From positions 17,824-51,022 of the forward strand of contig VRUD01000003.1 in the NCBI GenBank assembly GCA_019456305.1: DNA of 33,199 nucleotides, given 5' to 3'. The notes beneath the pieces were generated by a model. The model was not told the DNA's origin, searched no databases, and saw only the letters and a program-made list of their open reading frames with translations. This document shows positions 1 to 5,319 of the stretch, in pieces. The stretch is from Cytophagales bacterium (GTDB lineage Bacteria; Bacteroidota; Bacteroidia; Cytophagales; VRUD01). The position numbers were made by a program, and so were the translations under genes. Each line of letters opens with the position of its first letter. Position 1 is the stretch's first letter.

Positions 1-104
1 GGCAGTCCGCAGTCGGCAGTCCGCAGTCGGCAGTCCGCAGTCGGCAGTCCGCAGTCGGCAGTCCGCAGTCGGCAGTCCGCAGTCGGCAGTCGGCAGTCGG
101 CAAT
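1..104. repeat. Heptanucleotide tandem array (14-bp dimer form)
   Basis: Six or more tandem copies of a 14-bp unit made of two 7-mers, GGCAGTC and CGCAGTC, followed by plain GGCAGTC units. The array starts at the window edge, so its full length is unknown. An inverted copy of the 7-mers at about 120-141, after a T-rich spacer, could fold back on the end of the array. The same 7-mer family recurs at 279-343, 3096-3125, 4990-5132, 5362-5416 and 8184-8238. Confidence 0.95.
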
Positions 105-253
105 TGTTTTTTTGCTTTTTTGCCGACTGCCGACTGCTGACTTTATCAATTTTGTGTACATTTACGTAGCTTAAGATACAGTTTAACACGCTATTCTAAA
201 ATATAGCCAAGACAATTTGTTTGCAGTTTCGCTGCGTTTGACTTTATACTGCG

Positions 254-368
254 AACGGGATAAATTATCGCACTTTAGAGTTGGCAGCGGCAGTGAGCAG
301 TCGTGTGCGGGAAACTGCCAACTGCTGCTGCCAACTGCCAACTTATGAATGCGACAATTTATCCCGTT
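254..368. repeat. Nested inverted-repeat element
   Basis: Outer arms of 19 bp, AACGGGATAAATTATCGCA at 254-272 and its reverse complement at 350-368 with one mismatch, enclose a second hairpin at 279-343. The inner hairpin is built from the GGCAGTN 7-mer family (AGTTGGCAG paired with CTGCCAACT). It has no coding capacity. It resembles a small non-autonomous element or a fold-back transcript at the 3' side of the sirtuin gene. No second copy of the outer arms was seen in this window. Confidence 0.7.
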
Positions 369-407
369 TCAAGTAATTGAGTGTCGTAATAACTATTACT
401 TTTGCAA

Positions 408-1109
408 CTAAGTACTTCCATGCGCTAACAATTCATTAACCAATTCCGGCACTCCAACACTCCCTTTTTTCTCAATCAAATGCAGGTTTGGTCTTGGGAT
501 TACAGCAGGCATATTGGGATCAACAACGTATTTAGGAACTTCATTAGAAACATAGTCAATCAATCCGGCTGCAGGATATACGACAAGAGAAGTACCCACC
601 ACTATTAAAATATCAGCAGTGAGCGTTTCCTGCACAGCTTTTTCCATCATAGGAACCGCTTCTCCGAACCACACAATAAAGGGCCGGAGTTGTGAGCCTT
701 TTTCGCATTTATCACCTGGTTTAATATCCTCTTTACATTCGTAGATGAGGGCAGGGTCTGCTGTGCTTTGTGATTTAAAGATCTCTCCATGAAGGTGGAT
801 CACGTTGGTTAATCCTGCCCGTTCGTGCAGGTTATCAATGTTTTGCGTTATGACAGTTACATCGTACTTTTTCTCTAATTTGGGCAAAGCGAGGTGGGCA
901 GCGTTAGGCTTTGCTTCCAGTACGTTCTTCCTTCGCATATTATAAAATTCCAGCACCAGCTCACGATTTCGTGCCCAGCCTTCCGGGGATGCTACTTCTG
1001 TAACTTCATACCCTTCCCACAATCCACCTGAATCGCGGAATGTTTTTATGCCGCTTTCAGCACTTATTCCCGCACCGGTCAGGACTACTATTTTTGATTT
1101 TTTTGCCAC
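408..1109 (-). CDS. cobB: NAD-dependent deacylase, class III sirtuin (CobB/SIRT5-like)
   Basis: A 233-residue Sir2-family enzyme, which removes acyl groups from protein lysines using NAD+. The Rossmann NAD site GAGISAESGIKTFRD lies at residues 12-26, TQNIDNLH at 88-95, and the catalytic histidine is H107 in HLHGE. Y56 and R59 form the YxxR pair that in CobB and SIRT5 binds succinyl or malonyl groups, so desuccinylase activity is plausible. Only two cysteines (C125, C135) lie in the zinc-ribbon region instead of four, so a structural zinc is doubtful. The start is a GTG inside a repeated motif (AGTGGCAAAAAAA); no ATG lies nearby and this start gives the usual family N-terminus. The gene stands alone on the minus strand with repeat DNA on both sides. 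Confidence 0.9.
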   Translation of the reverse strand: MAKKSKIVVLTGAGISAESGIKTFRDSGGLWEGYEVTEVASPEGWARNRELVLEFYNMRRKNVLEAKPNAAHLALPKLEKKYDVTVITQNIDNLHERAGLTNVIHLHGEIFKSQSTADPALIYECKEDIKPGDKCEKGSQLRPFIVWFGEAVPMMEKAVQETLTADILIVVGTSLVVYPAAGLIDYVSNEVPKYVVDPNMPAVIPRPNLHLIEKKGSVGVPELVNELLAHGST

Positions 1110-1210
1110 TAAGACACTAAGAAAATTTTGACACTAATTTCGCTAATTACACAAAAAAATAATAACTAAATATAATTAGTGAAATTCGTGTAATTCGCGT
1201 CTAAATTTTT
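1105..1210. repeat. Intergenic 'gccactaagacactaag' type repeat
   Basis: The sequence GCCACTAAGACACTAAG (1105-1121) matches 15 of 17 bases of the repeat upstream of topA at 10573-10589. It is followed by imperfectly inverted AATTAGTG/AATTCGTG words up to about 1202. The left end forms the start region of the sirtuin gene. No gene is seen between 1110 and 1282. Confidence 0.6.
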
Positions 1211-1282
1211 TTGGTTTGAAAATTTGGGAAACTCATAATATTATTTGCTAATATATTTTTTTTATATTTTCTAACTCAATCA

Positions 1283-1471
1283 TTAAAAATTATCTAAGAT
1301 CGTCCTTATTTTATCTCTTTCTGCTTCCAGATTATCAAGGTTGAAAAAATCATCATGTCCTTCATTTTCAGGAATAAAACCTTTTTTTATTTTTTCATCC
1401 ATTTCAAACACATCTTTTACACCATATTTTTTGCAATTAAAAAAATATCTGCTCCAACTTTTGAAAATAAG
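1283..1471 (-). pseudogene. Possible C-terminal remnant of a lost gene
   Basis: An open frame of 62 codons on the minus strand ends at a TAA at 1283-1285. It begins directly after an in-frame stop at 1472-1474 and has no ATG except an internal Met. The translated tail is hydrophilic and acidic (FEMDEKIKKGFIPENEG, then an EAERDKIRTIL helix) and reads like the end of a real protein. No family is recognised. The absence of a start suggests a truncated relic, but chance opening in AT-rich DNA cannot be excluded. Confidence 0.3.
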
Positions 1472-1502
1472 TTAGATAAAAAGAGTTTCTCTGAAAATTT
1501 CT

Positions 1503-1510
1503 TATATTTG
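1503..1510 (+). promoter_or_regulatory. Bacteroidota-type -7 box
   Basis: TATATTTG fits the Bacteroidota sigma-A -7 consensus TAnnTTTG and lies 36 bases before the ATG at 1546. No strong -33 TTTG is evident. It probably drives the small toxin-antitoxin-like locus. Confidence 0.45.
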
Positions 1511-1545
1511 TAACGAAACCAAAAGATTTCAACTACCTTTAAATA

Positions 1546-1617
1546 ATGAAAAAGGCAAAGAAAAATCCCGAAAGGCTTTTGGATTGGGACGAGGGCTCTA
1601 AATTACTTAAACCCTAG
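1546..1617 (+). CDS. 23-aa peptide upstream of the toxin, possible antitoxin remnant
   Basis: ATG to TAG gives a 23-residue peptide rich in Lys and acidic residues (contains PERLLDWDEGSKLL). It has a promoter-like box just upstream and ends three bases before the ATG at 1620 next to the toxin frame. This is the usual antitoxin-then-toxin spacing, but the peptide is far shorter than a functional antitoxin. It may be a truncated or regulatory leader. The assignment as antitoxin is inferred only from position. Confidence 0.35.
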   Translation: MKKAKKNPERLLDWDEGSKLLKP

Positions 1618-1656
1618 TGATGAAGGTACAAAGTAAAAGTTGATACGGATGCCCTA

Positions 1657-1935
1657 TTGGACATACAGGAAGCTACTGACTGGTATAACGAACAAGTGCC
1701 TGGCTGTGGTTCTCGTTTTCAAAAACAAGTAAAGTTCCAAATCAATTCTTTAAAAATCAATCCGAATGGCTACGCCATACGTTATGCCGATGTGCATTGC
1801 ATGCTCATTAAAAAATTTCCATTTTTGGTGCATTTCACTGTTGATGAATCAAAGTTTATCGTAAAAGTATTTGCCGTTGTGCACACCAGCCGAAATCCTA
1901 AAATTTGGGAAGAAAAAAGAAGAATGAAAAATTAA
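1657..1935 (+). CDS. ParE/RelE-family toxin, possibly broken at its start
   Basis: A 92-residue protein with ParE/RelE-type features: an N-terminal helix with DIQEATDWYNEQ, then beta strands (NGYAIRYADVHCMLIKKFPFLVHF) and a C-terminal VFAVVHTSRNPKIW strand and tail. Members are ribosome-dependent RNases or gyrase inhibitors. The start shown is a weak TTG. The homologous frame stays open upstream to 1624 (RYKVKVDTDALL) but contains no ATG. The ATG at 1620 lies one frame away and stops after seven codons. Removing one A near 1623 would give a normal start (MRYKVKV), so the gene may carry a frameshift. The C-terminal half, with the usual His/Arg region, is intact. Confidence 0.7.
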   Translation: MDIQEATDWYNEQVPGCGSRFQKQVKFQINSLKINPNGYAIRYADVHCMLIKKFPFLVHFTVDESKFIVKVFAVVHTSRNPKIWEEKRRMKN

Positions 1936-1962
1936 CAGCAATAAACAATTATGGTGATAAAT

Positions 1963-1990
1963 CCTGACAGGTCGCGCAACTCCTGTCAGG
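1963..1990. terminator. Hairpin downstream of the toxin gene
   Basis: CCTGACAGG (1963-1971) and CCTGTCAGG (1982-1990) form a perfect 9-bp stem with a 10-base loop, 27 bases after the toxin stop. No strong T-run follows, so it may be a repeat rather than an intrinsic terminator. The CTGTCAGGT word recurs at 2500 and 2770. Confidence 0.4.
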
Positions 1991-2041
1991 TTATCAGATA
2001 AAAATTATTATGTAAGTTTCCTCTATAACTCTTTCAGTCCA

Positions 2042-2074
2042 AAACCCGCAAGGTTTCAAAAACCTTGCGGGTTT
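2042..2074. repeat. 14-bp stem palindrome
   Basis: AAACCCGCAAGGTT (2042-2055) pairs perfectly with 2061-2074 around a 5-base loop (TCAAA). It could stop transcription from the toxin locus, but no T-tract follows. It belongs to the group of intergenic GC-rich palindromes in this window. Confidence 0.6.
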
Positions 2075-2140
2075 GAGCGGGGTTTAGTAAGACAACATTT
2101 ATGATGAAATTTTGTATAATTGTATAAAATATTAACAATC

Positions 2141-2230
2141 GGGCATCTCTAAAAACTACATATTTTTTAAAACACACCCCTTGCCCCTCTTGATAGAGGG
2201 GAATATATGGTGTAGTTTTTAGAGATGCCC
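2141..2230. mobile_element. 90-bp MITE-like element, copy 1
   Basis: It has perfect 20-bp terminal inverted repeats, GGGCATCTCTAAAAACTACA at 2141-2160 and its complement at 2211-2230. An internal hairpin is formed by CCCCTCT and AGAGGGG around TGAT. The flanking tetranucleotide AATC is present on both sides, consistent with a 4-bp target duplication. An inverted copy of the same 90 bp lies at 11949-12038 and differs by one base. It has no coding capacity, so it would need a transposase acting in trans. Confidence 0.85.
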
Positions 2231-2247
2231 AATCAAAACAAAAAAAT

Positions 2248-2418
2248 ATGGATGAGAAAATGACAACTACAAGAGAGGTCAGAAAACTTGAAAAAGTTGC
2301 CCTATATAAATATGAAGACCTGTTGGATACTATACTTGTTTTAGAGGCAATGAAAGCACAGACCGGGCCCGGTAAAAATTGGAAAGAATTGAAGAAGAAG
2401 TTAATGAAGAATGTTTAA
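2248..2418 (+). CDS. Small hypothetical protein, 56 aa
   Basis: ATG to TAA gives a charged, helical 56-residue protein beginning MDEKMTTTREVRKLEKVALY and ending KELKKKLMKNV. Basic and acidic residues alternate through a likely amphipathic helix, and there is no signal peptide or membrane segment. Its start lies 18 bases after the right end of the MITE-like element, which may have replaced the original upstream region. It overlaps the next tiny frame by 8 bases. No family is recognised; an AbrB/ribbon-type antitoxin or a structural peptide are only guesses. Confidence 0.5.
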   Translation: MDEKMTTTREVRKLEKVALYKYEDLLDTILVLEAMKAQTGPGKNWKELKKKLMKNV

Positions 2419-2482
2419 ACTAATTATTAATAGATTCGCTGAAGAAACGCTGAAAAAGTTTCACATTCTGAAAAGAATTTAG
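2411..2482 (+). CDS. 23-aa overlapping reading frame
   Basis: Its ATG overlaps the stop of the preceding 56-aa gene by 8 bases (ATGTTTAA), a typical translational-coupling arrangement. The peptide (MFKLIINRFAEETLKKFHIL...) is basic and amphipathic. The frame ends 18 bases before a GC palindrome at 2500, so it may be the surviving 5' end of a longer gene. Coding status is uncertain. Confidence 0.25.
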   Translation: MFKLIINRFAEETLKKFHILKRI

Positions 2483-2499
2483 GCAACCTCGGTATGTGC

Positions 2500-2542
2500 T
2501 GTCAGGTGCCTGCCCCGAATTCCTCGGGGTTTCCACCTGACA
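2500..2542. repeat. Nested palindrome (TGTCAGGTG / CCCCGA-TCGGGG)
   Basis: The outer arms TGTCAGGTG (2500-2508) and CACCTGACA (2534-2542) enclose an inner stem CCCCGA/TCGGGG (2513-2518, 2524-2529). The inner core CCCCGAATTCCTCGGGG recurs in reverse orientation at 29993-30009. Related arms occur at 2770-2818. Confidence 0.7.
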
Positions 2543-2590
2543 AGGGGCAGAATTCTTATTCAAGTTCACCTGTTCTAATGGCAAAATAAT

Positions 2591-2713
2591 ATGATTGGAA
2601 CAATAGCAATTATCATCGCATCTGTGGCTATTTTATTTATGCTGCTAAGCTATTTATTTTGGCTATTTAGAGATGATGATATGGAGGTAGCAAAAAAAGG
2701 CTTAATTGAATAA
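2591..2713 (+). CDS. Small single-pass membrane protein, 40 aa
   Basis: ATG to TAA encodes a 40-residue peptide. Residues 2-26 form one hydrophobic membrane segment (IGTIAIIIASVAILFMLL..., ending YLFWLF), followed by a short charged tail (RDDDMEVAKKGLIE). It sits in the palindrome-rich zone between two tiny frames. The segment and charge pattern are those of real small membrane proteins, but no family is recognised. It could equally be a leftover of a larger membrane gene. Confidence 0.45.
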   Translation: MIGTIAIIIASVAILFMLLSYLFWLFRDDDMEVAKKGLIE

Positions 2714-2718
2714 TAATA

Positions 2719-2790
2719 ATGACAAAAAAATACACTTTCTTAATCAGCATATTTTTGTTCATTAAAGCGCTGTCAGGTGTTTCCAACTGA
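2719..2790 (+). pseudogene. Signal-peptide fragment cut off by a palindrome
   Basis: ATG to TGA gives 23 residues: MTKKYTFLISIFLFIKALSG and three more. The first 17 look like the start of an exported protein (KK, then a hydrophobic core). The frame runs into the palindrome at 2770 and stops inside it. It is best read as the 5' stump of a gene truncated by repeat insertion. Confidence 0.35.
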
Positions 2791-2818
2791 CAGAGTTTGC
2801 CGGGTGGAAACACCCGGC
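2770..2818. repeat. Double palindrome with GAAA tetraloop
   Basis: CTGTCAG (2770-2776) pairs with CTGACAG (2787-2793). Directly after it, GCCGGGTG (2799-2806) pairs with CACCCGGC (2811-2818) around a GAAA loop, a very stable hairpin form. It may end transcription from the small upstream genes. It is related to the palindromes at 2500-2542 and 29981-30016. Confidence 0.7.
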
Positions 2819-3032
2819 AGCACGTGGAATATAGGGCTTATATAAAATTAAAAATCTTTAATTAAAAAATTGTATTAAATAAAAATTTTATTTAACCTTG
2901 CGAAACTCTTTTCATAAATAAAACATTAACAAACCCTGACTTATTAAAGTTAGGTTCGGATATGAAGACAATTCTTAAAAATAGTATCAATATAACAATT
3001 TAACAACATTTCCACTAAAACACTTATCAATT

Positions 3033-4505
3033 ATGAACAAATTTACTAAAACATCAAAAAAGGCAAAGAATGTAATAGTTGCAGCATCTCTTATTGCCTA
3101 CTGCCTGCTGCCTACTGCCAACTGTATGGCACAAGCGGGGGTAAACTACCAAGCCATTGCCCGCGACAGTACAGGCGCTGTTTTGTCAAATACCGTTATC
3201 AGCATCAGGGCATCTATCCTCAGCGGTTCTACATCCGGCACTCTTGAATGGGAAGAAACCCATGCGGATACCACCAACCAGTTTGGCCTGTTTAACCTCG
3301 TGATCGGACAGGGTATCAAAACCGGGGGCGCGGCAACATCCATTGCAGCTATAGCATGGGGCGACACCACACATTATCTCAAAATCGAAATGGACCCTGC
3401 CGGAGGTACTGTTTACATCCTTATGGGCACCGAGCAGATATTGACAGTGCCTTATGCCTTTTTTGCAAATAATAGCGATACGGCTGCTTATGCAAACTCT
3501 TCCGCACCGGATGCTGATGCCGATTCTACCAATGAATTGCAAACCTTATCATTATCTAATGACACTTTAAATATCAGCAGTGGAAATTCGGTTATTCTTA
3601 CCGATACCGACCTGACCAATGAATTGCAAACCTTATCATTATCTAATGACACTTTAAATATCAGTAGCGGAAACTCGGTTATTCTTACAGATTCCGACCC
3701 GACCAATGAATTACAAAATTTTTCAATATCAGGGGATACATTATTTATTAGTAATTCAAATTTTGTGATAATACCCGGACTTTTTGATGCAAATTTTGTT
3801 TGTGGAACAAATTCTGTCCAGGATGCAGATGGAAATTGGTACCAAACAGTTCAAATCGGCACCCAATGCTGGATGGCGGAAAACCTTAATGTAGGTACTT
3901 ATGTTCCGGTAGTTTCAGGCGGACAAACCAATAATTTCGTTATTCAAAAATATTGTCAGGATCTTGCCGGGTTTAATGATACTACCTGCCCTTTTGGCGG
4001 ATTATACGAATGGGGAGAGGCGGTTCAATACTTAGATGGAGCAAGCAATTCTACCTCGCCAACTACGCCCTTTTCCGGTAATGTGCAAGGCGTTTGCCCC
4101 ACCGGCTGGCACCTGCCCACCCATGATGAATGGACAACACTTGAAAGGGCAGTTTGCACAAGCGGAAGCTGCGCTACTGATTTTCCTTTTGATGTAACTA
4201 CCACAGCCTGGCGTGGAACCGATGAAGGCGGCAAGATGAAAGTAACGCCAATTTGTGGCACACTTCCCTGTTGGAACACTCCCAACACAGGCGCCACCAA
4301 CACCAGCAATTTCAACGCCCTTCCGGGTGGCAACTCCTTGGCTGGCGCGTTCAACTTTGTCGGTACCACCGGTTTCTGGTGGACTGCTGCCGAGAGTAGC
4401 GCTATTAGTGCCTGGTTCCGCTCCCTGTCCAAGGATACCGATCAGGTGCTCCGCCTTAACAATCCTAAGATGTACGGGTATAGCGTTAGGTGCGTAAAGG
4501 ACTGA
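3033..4505 (+). CDS. Secreted FISUMP-domain protein with fibre-like repeats
   Basis: A 490-residue exported protein with an N-terminal signal peptide (about residues 1-34). It is followed by a Bacteroidota N-terminal domain starting GVNYQAIARDSTG (about 36-150). Next come three 29-residue repeats (87 bp each at DNA level) with TNELQTLSLSNDTLNISSG, resembling trimeric fibre stalk repeats. The C-terminal FISUMP-type domain (about 255-490) contains DGNWYQTVQIGTQCWMAENL, CPTGWHLPTHDEW and SVRCVKD. FISUMP domains are found on surface or secreted proteins and have no known catalysis. It ends without a recognisable T9SS sorting domain. The signal-peptide core is encoded by four GGCAGTN-family 7-mers on the opposite strand (3096-3125). 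A strong hairpin follows the stop. Confidence 0.85.
   Translation: MNKFTKTSKKAKNVIVAASLIAYCLLPTANCMAQAGVNYQAIARDSTGAVLSNTVISIRASILSGSTSGTLEWEETHADTTNQFGLFNLVIGQGIKTGGAATSIAAIAWGDTTHYLKIEMDPAGGTVYILMGTEQILTVPYAFFANNSDTAAYANSSAPDADADSTNELQTLSLSNDTLNISSGNSVILTDTDLTNELQTLSLSNDTLNISSGNSVILTDSDPTNELQNFSISGDTLFISNSNFVIIPGLFDANFVCGTNSVQDADGNWYQTVQIGTQCWMAENLNVGTYVPVVSGGQTNNFVIQKYCQDLAGFNDTTCPFGGLYEWGEAVQYLDGASNSTSPTTPFSGNVQGVCPTGWHLPTHDEWTTLERAVCTSGSCATDFPFDVTTTAWRGTDEGGKMKVTPICGTLPCWNTPNTGATNTSNFNALPGGNSLAGAFNFVGTTGFWWTAAESSAISAWFRSLSKDTDQVLRLNNPKMYGYSVRCVKD
3096..3125. repeat. Heptanucleotide repeat inside a signal-peptide coding region
   Basis: Successive 7-mers GCCTACT, GCCTGCT, GCCTACT and GCCAACT are the reverse complement of the GGCAGTN family. 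They encode [10 protein letters not shown], part of the hydrophobic core of the signal peptide of the 3033-4505 gene. Confidence 0.9.
3528..3780 (+). repeat. 87-bp tandem repeat within the FISUMP gene
   Basis: Three units start at 3528, 3615 and 3702. The first two are nearly identical and the third is diverged. Each encodes a 29-residue TNELQ...LSLSNDTL...ISSGNSVIL unit. Recent in-frame duplication is likely, and copy number could vary between strains. Confidence 0.85.
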
Positions 4506-4508
4506 TTA

Positions 4509-4535
4509 TTTGACAATTTGTCAATTTGACAATTT
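4509..4535. repeat. TTGACAATT palindromic repeat
   Basis: Directly after the stop codon, TTGACAA T TTGTCAA (4510-4524) is a compact palindrome followed by a further TTTGACAATTT copy. Related words recur at 8200-8238. Confidence 0.6.
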
Positions 4536-4540
4536 AATAT

Positions 4541-4610
4541 ACCCGCTTCGCCCCGCACATAATCAATGCTGTACCTACGCTGTTTATGTGCGGGGTAGCG
4601 GGTCGAAATT
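4541..4610 (+). terminator. Strong hairpin terminator after the FISUMP gene
   Basis: The left arm 4541-4563 (ACCCGCTTCGCCCCGCACATAA) and right arm 4584-4603 form a long stem with a small bulge. It is followed by AAATTTTTTT. The stem shares the CCCCGCACATAA arm and TCAATG loop words with 21847-21905, so it is a repeat-family palindrome serving as a terminator. Confidence 0.65.
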
Positions 4611-4664
4611 TTTTTAATGAGCATTAAGGATAAATTACGTATATTTAACAAAAAGTTTATCTTA

Positions 4665-4672
4665 TAAGTTTG
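4665..4672 (+). promoter_or_regulatory. Bacteroidota-type -7 box
   Basis: TAAGTTTG fits TAnnTTTG and lies 19 bases before the ATG at 4692. It implies a short leader for the two overlapping small membrane genes. Confidence 0.45.
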
Positions 4673-4691
4673 CAAAAGCATAGAAATTCAA

Positions 4692-4886
4692 ATGAACAGG
4701 GAAAGGAGAAAAGTAATCGGAATCATTTTCGCTGATGCAGCAAAATATACACTTACAGCAGGAGTGCTGGGGTCTTTACTGGCAGAAAAGTTTTCAGCTC
4801 TTGTTTATATAATCACCGGTTTTGCATTTATTTTGTTAATGTGTCTGGCTTATTTCATAACACCTAAAGATAAACCCAATGGTTGA
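4692..4886 (+). CDS. Small two-helix membrane protein, 64 aa
   Basis: A 64-residue protein with a basic N-terminus (MNRERRK), two predicted membrane segments (about residues 9-30 and 35-55) and a charged tail (TPKDKPNG). Small two-helix proteins of this layout are common in Bacteroidota and have no established function. The last codons overlap the start of the next frame by 8 bases (ATGGTTGA), so the two are probably translationally coupled. A TAnnTTTG box lies directly upstream. Confidence 0.65.
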   Translation: MNRERRKVIGIIFADAAKYTLTAGVLGSLLAEKFSALVYIITGFAFILLMCLAYFITPKDKPNG

Positions 4887-5025
4887 AGGATTAATCATTT
4901 TATTTAGTATCGCTATACTGGGTGGTATTGTGTTCCTGATTTTCTTTAATATTCAGGAAAAGGGAAAACGCACGGCCCGGGACAAATCAGTAGACAGTCG
5001 GCAGTCGGCAGTTGGCAGTAGGTAG
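4879..5025 (+). CDS. Small membrane protein with a repeat-derived C-terminus, 48 aa
   Basis: Its ATG overlaps the upstream stop. Residues 4-23 form one membrane segment ([20 protein letters not shown]), followed by [15 protein letters not shown]. The final residues [10 protein letters not shown] are encoded by the GGCAGTN 7-mer array that begins at 4990. The frame stops where an A-type 7-mer creates AGG TAG. The original stop was therefore probably lost when the array arrived, and the repeat supplied a new tail. Confidence 0.5.
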   Translation: MVEGLIILFSIAILGGIVFLIFFNIQEKGKRTARDKSVDSRQSAVGSR

Positions 5026-5132
5026 TAGGCAGTCGGCAGTTGGCAGTAGGCAGTTGGCAGTTGGCAGTAGACAGTCAGCAGTTGGCAGTCGGCAGTCGGT
5101 AGCAGGCATTAGGTAGTCGGTAGCAGGCAGTT
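4990..5132. repeat. Heptanucleotide array, about 20 units
   Basis: Direct repeats of GGCAGTN, where N is C, T or A, with a few GGTAGT and GACAGT variants. All are in the same orientation. The first four or so units are coding (C-terminus of the 4879-5025 gene) and the rest is intergenic. Unit variation is concentrated at the seventh base. Confidence 0.92.
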
Positions 5133-5149
5133 CATGATAAATGAGTAAA

Positions 5150-5157
5150 TAACTTTG
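5150..5157 (+). promoter_or_regulatory. Bacteroidota-type -7 box
   Basis: TAACTTTG matches TAnnTTTG and lies 28 bases before the small gene at 5185, just after the 7-mer array. It would also serve the large gene at 5320, since only ten bases separate the two genes. Confidence 0.45.
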
Positions 5158-5184
5158 CCGGTTCATGAGAAAAAAATATTAACA

Positions 5185-5310
5185 ATGGAAATAGCTTTTG
5201 GTTTACCTGGAATTGGTTTAGCTGTTTTAGGTAAAATGTTGGAGAACCAGACAAAAATTCTGGAAAGGATAGAGGGAAAATTACCCCGCACATATGCGGG
5301 GCAAGATTAA
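5185..5310 (+). CDS. Small protein ending in a palindrome, 41 aa
   Basis: ATG to TAA gives 41 residues: a short hydrophobic start (MEIAFGLPGIGLAVLGKML), then ENQTKILERIEGKL. A final PRTYAGQD is encoded by the hairpin CCCCGCA CATA TGCGGGG (5284-5301). The hairpin would form in the mRNA across the stop region, nine bases before the 5320 start, and could influence expression of the large downstream gene. No family is recognised. It may be a leader gene or a truncated relic. Confidence 0.4.
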   Translation: MEIAFGLPGIGLAVLGKMLENQTKILERIEGKLPRTYAGQD

Positions 5311-5319
5311 CACATTAAA

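Noticed and set aside
1-141. Possible CRISPR array
   Set aside because: The units are directly adjacent 7-mers without unique spacers.
397-404. TACTTTTG promoter box on the plus strand
   Set aside because: It matches TAnnTTTG but points into the 3' end of the sirtuin gene with no plus-strand gene downstream; it is probably chance.
2961-3002. 13-codon frame before the FISUMP gene
   Set aside because: It is too short, with no ribosome-binding or conservation evidence.
4025-4681. Minus-strand and alternative-frame open reading frames over the FISUMP gene and its terminator
   Set aside because: They mirror the codon pattern of the real gene or the palindrome, and have no recognisable domains.
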